A DNA stretch of 64,000 nt from Bin34 sp963422415 (GTDB taxonomy: Bacteria > Chloroflexota > Anaerolineae > Caldilineales > Caldilineaceae): assembly GCA_963422415.1 (NCBI GenBank), contig OY729430.1, forward strand, positions 2,728,001 through 2,792,000, in the 5' to 3' direction. A program made the translations under genes and the position numbers. The notes beneath the pieces were generated by a model. It was not told the origin of the DNA. It did no database searches and saw nothing but the letters and a program-made list of their open reading frames with translations. The stretch's first letter is position 1. Each line of letters starts with the position of its first letter. Positions 62,073 to 64,000 of the stretch are shown in pieces.

Positions 62073-64000
62073 TGCGTCTGCTGGAACTGGAACTACGGAA
62101 CGTCAAGGCCTACCCAGAGGTGACCATTGCCTTTGGGCCCGGTATCAATGGCTTGCTGGGTCCCAATGGAGCTGGCAAGACCACCATTCTGCAAGCCATT
62201 GGCTATGCCCTCTTCAACTGCCTCAGTCCAGCCGTCAAGGACTTCACGCGCGAAGGGCATGCGCGCGGATCGATCAGGGTGCGCATGCGCAGCGCTCGAG
62301 ACGATCTGACCTACGACATTCACCGCACGGTCGGCGGAGGGGGCGGTTCGCAAAACTATGTCTACAACTGTGATGATGACTTCAAGGTTCACGAGGGCGC
62401 AGACAATGTGCTGGCCTTTGTGCAGGAACACTTGGGATCACCGGGCGCATCGGACATGAAGACCCTTTTCCGAGATGCGGTGGGAATCGATCAGGGCACT
62501 TTTCAAGCTCCCTTCCTGATGGGGGCGGCCCCTCGCAAAGATCACTTCGGGCCCCTGCTGGGCATTGAGAAGTACCGCCGCATAGACACCGATCTCAATG
62601 CAACCCGCGCCTATGCCCAAGGGCTGGTTGCCGAGTCGCAAACCCGGTTGGATCACTTGGATGGCCAACTTGAGCCCTTGGAAAGCCTAGTCGCAAAACA
62701 AGAGGAACTGCAAGCTACCGTCAGGGCTCTGGAATGGGAAACATGCATGATCGAAAAGAAGAGAGAGGACAGCCTAGCCCGTCTGCGCAAACTCGATGAT
62801 CTGGCACAGGAAATCCAGGAAGTCAACTCCTTGCTTGCAGAGGCCTCTCTGGAACGCGCTCGACTGCTGGAGAGATCCAAGTCTCTGGAAAGGGAACTGG
62901 CCAGAGTCAGGGAGGCCGTGCAACAGGTAGAGCAGTACGAGCAAGCGCACCGCCTCTACCAAGAGGCGGAAGGGCAGCTGAAGCCTCTAGAGACAAGAGT
63001 TCGCTCTTGTCACGGGTTGCAAAGAAAATTGAGCCTGTTGCAAGGGGAAATGGGTCCGCTGCAAAATCAGGTCCAAGACAAACGAGAACGAATTGCCGAT
63101 TTGCACAGACTTCAAATTCGGCTTGATGAACTGCAGTCGGCCAAGGAGGAAGAGGAGGAGCTGTGGAGGGAGCTGGAACAATGTCCGTCGCAGGTCGGTC
63201 ATATCGATGCCTTGCAGGATACGTTGGCTTCGCTCCAGCGCCGGTTACAGCTTGACAAGACTGCAGGAGAGCATATCAAGGCGGAGGTGGGGGCGCGGGA
63301 CAGGGCAGAAACACGTCTAGCGGAACTCCAATCACTCCAGACAGAGCATGCCAACGACCAACAGGTCCTGGAGCTGCGACAGAACAGTGTCCATATCCAA
63401 CTGAAATCCCTGTCAGAGCAGCTAGAGACATTGCAACGAACCCGGCAGGATCACTCCCCTCAGGCCCGCTGTCCTGTCTGTGAACAAGGGTTGAACCATG
63501 ATTTGGTATCCACGTTGACGGCCCGGCGGGAAGCCGAGATAGAGGCAAAATCCAAAGTGCGGGATGAATTGCAGCGAGAGTTGGCAGTCACGATCGAAGC
63601 ACAGGAACTTCTGAAAGCGGAATGCAGCGCACTGAGAAGGGAAATGGCGGAACACAGAGACCGGAGAGACTTGGAAAACTGTCTTTCACGCATTGAACTT
63701 TTGCAGCGAGACATCGACGGCAAAAGCCGTGCACTGAGCAAGGCCGAGGAGTTGCAATCCGATCGCCAGCAGTTGCAGGCAGAACTGGATGTCTTGCAGC
63801 CCAACTTGGAAGAATGGGCAAGGGCTCACCGAGCCTTAGAGGAACAGCCACGGCTGCAAAAGGATCTGGGAAAGCTGTTACGAGATCTGCAACGAAAGGA
63901 ATCGGAGGCAGCCAAGATCGCGGAAGATGTCGGCCAAGTGGAAGCGCTGGAGAAGACTGCCAGCCAATTGCGACTGCAGAGGGAAGCCAATCGAGAGGGG
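62072..64000 (+). CDS. sbcC: Exonuclease SbcCD, C subunit (Rad50-type ATPase), 3'-truncated by the window edge
   Basis: The frame stays open for 643 codons to the right edge, so only the N-terminal two thirds or so are present. It begins MRLLELELRNVKAYPEV and has Walker A GPNGAGKTT at about 33-41, then a Q-loop region around GIDQGTFQAPFL. A long coiled coil holds the zinc hook C467PVC470, where two molecules dimerise. The Walker B/signature lobe must lie beyond the edge. It shares one base with the sbcD stop codon. Confidence 0.93.
   Translation, partial: MRLLELELRNVKAYPEVTIAFGPGINGLLGPNGAGKTTILQAIGYALFNCLSPAVKDFTREGHARGSIRVRMRSARDDLTYDIHRTVGGGGGSQNYVYNCDDDFKVHEGADNVLAFVQEHLGSPGASDMKTLFRDAVGIDQGTFQAPFLMGAAPRKDHFGPLLGIEKYRRIDTDLNATRAYAQGLVAESQTRLDHLDGQLEPLESLVAKQEELQATVRALEWETCMIEKKREDSLARLRKLDDLAQEIQEVNSLLAEASLERARLLERSKSLERELARVREAVQQVEQYEQAHRLYQEAEGQLKPLETRVRSCHGLQRKLSLLQGEMGPLQNQVQDKRERIADLHRLQIRLDELQSAKEEEEELWRELEQCPSQVGHIDALQDTLASLQRRLQLDKTAGEHIKAEVGARDRAETRLAELQSLQTEHANDQQVLELRQNSVHIQLKSLSEQLETLQRTRQDHSPQARCPVCEQGLNHDLVSTLTARREAEIEAKSKVRDELQRELAVTIEAQELLKAECSALRREMAEHRDRRDLENCLSRIELLQRDIDGKSRALSKAEELQSDRQQLQAELDVLQPNLEEWARAHRALEEQPRLQKDLGKLLRDLQRKESEAAKIAEDVGQVEALEKTASQLRLQREANREG

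Noticed and set aside
1..64000. CRISPR arrays, complete insertion sequences, prophage or restriction-modification genes
   Set aside because: No regularly spaced repeats, transposase, integrase or methylase motifs are present in any supported frame.

Overview
The window is about 64 kb of a moderately GC-rich bacterial chromosome with densely packed genes on both strands, many short overlaps between genes, frequent GTG/TTG starts and recognisable sigma-70 promoters. The gene content suggests a free-living or sponge/marine-associated member of the Chloroflexota. Pointers are a DnaG zinc finger with a C-x3-C second half, a housekeeping sigma factor without an evident long region 1.1, ScpA next to a YprB-type nuclease, a DUF3179 lipoprotein, paired GH29 fucosidases with enolase-superfamily enzymes, and a plant-type leucine-rich-repeat protein. 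This assignment is an inference from gene content, not a phylogenetic result.

Left end (1-7.7 kb): the 3' part of a 16-repeat LRR protein, a stretch of about 0.4 kb without a convincing gene, a leftward pair (coiled-coil protein, then the selenocysteine elongation factor SelB), and two rightward family-4 glycosyltransferases. The divergent gap between the pairs holds a perfect 22-bp palindrome.

Catabolic island (7.7-25.7 kb): leftward genes form two likely units. Unit one is GH29 fucosidase, hydroxyacid-oxoacid transhydrogenase-like iron ADH, MFS carrier, RraA-type aldolase and glucarate-dehydratase-like enolase. Unit two is class III aminotransferase, a second enolase-superfamily enzyme and a ThDP enzyme. 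Facing right are an aldo/keto reductase, a PhyH dioxygenase fused to HEAT repeats, a second GH29 fucosidase, a GMC oxidoreductase fused to a gluconate-dehydrogenase subunit III domain, and ogt. Together they look like uptake and oxidation of fucosylated glycans and sugar acids.

Housekeeping block (25.7-64 kb): hisHAFIE behind an unknown gene; lspA-rluD-putative metalloprotease; a Tat lipoprotein binding protein with an S9 peptidase; an IMPase-family gene followed by a 1217-residue protein (clan-A-like glycosidase, beta domain, three amidase-2-like copies of which only the last keeps its zinc ligands) that is stop-start coupled to scpA; a YprB-like nuclease; tRNA-Asn; a SRAP (YedK/HMCES) protein; SCP2-dnaG-rpoD; a DUF3179 lipoprotein; a membrane protein; gamma-glutamyltransferase and UGPase; a tandem FemX-type protein; a polyprenyl sugar-phosphate transferase; hrcA-grpE-GNAT; and sbcD-sbcC, the last running off the right edge.

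The least ordinary items are the glycosidase/triple-amidase protein coupled to scpA, the fused oxidoreductases (GMC with subunit III, PhyH with HEAT), the 11-nt overlap of a glucarate-dehydratase-like gene with an RraA-type aldolase gene, the tandem FemX protein, and several long perfect inverted repeats.
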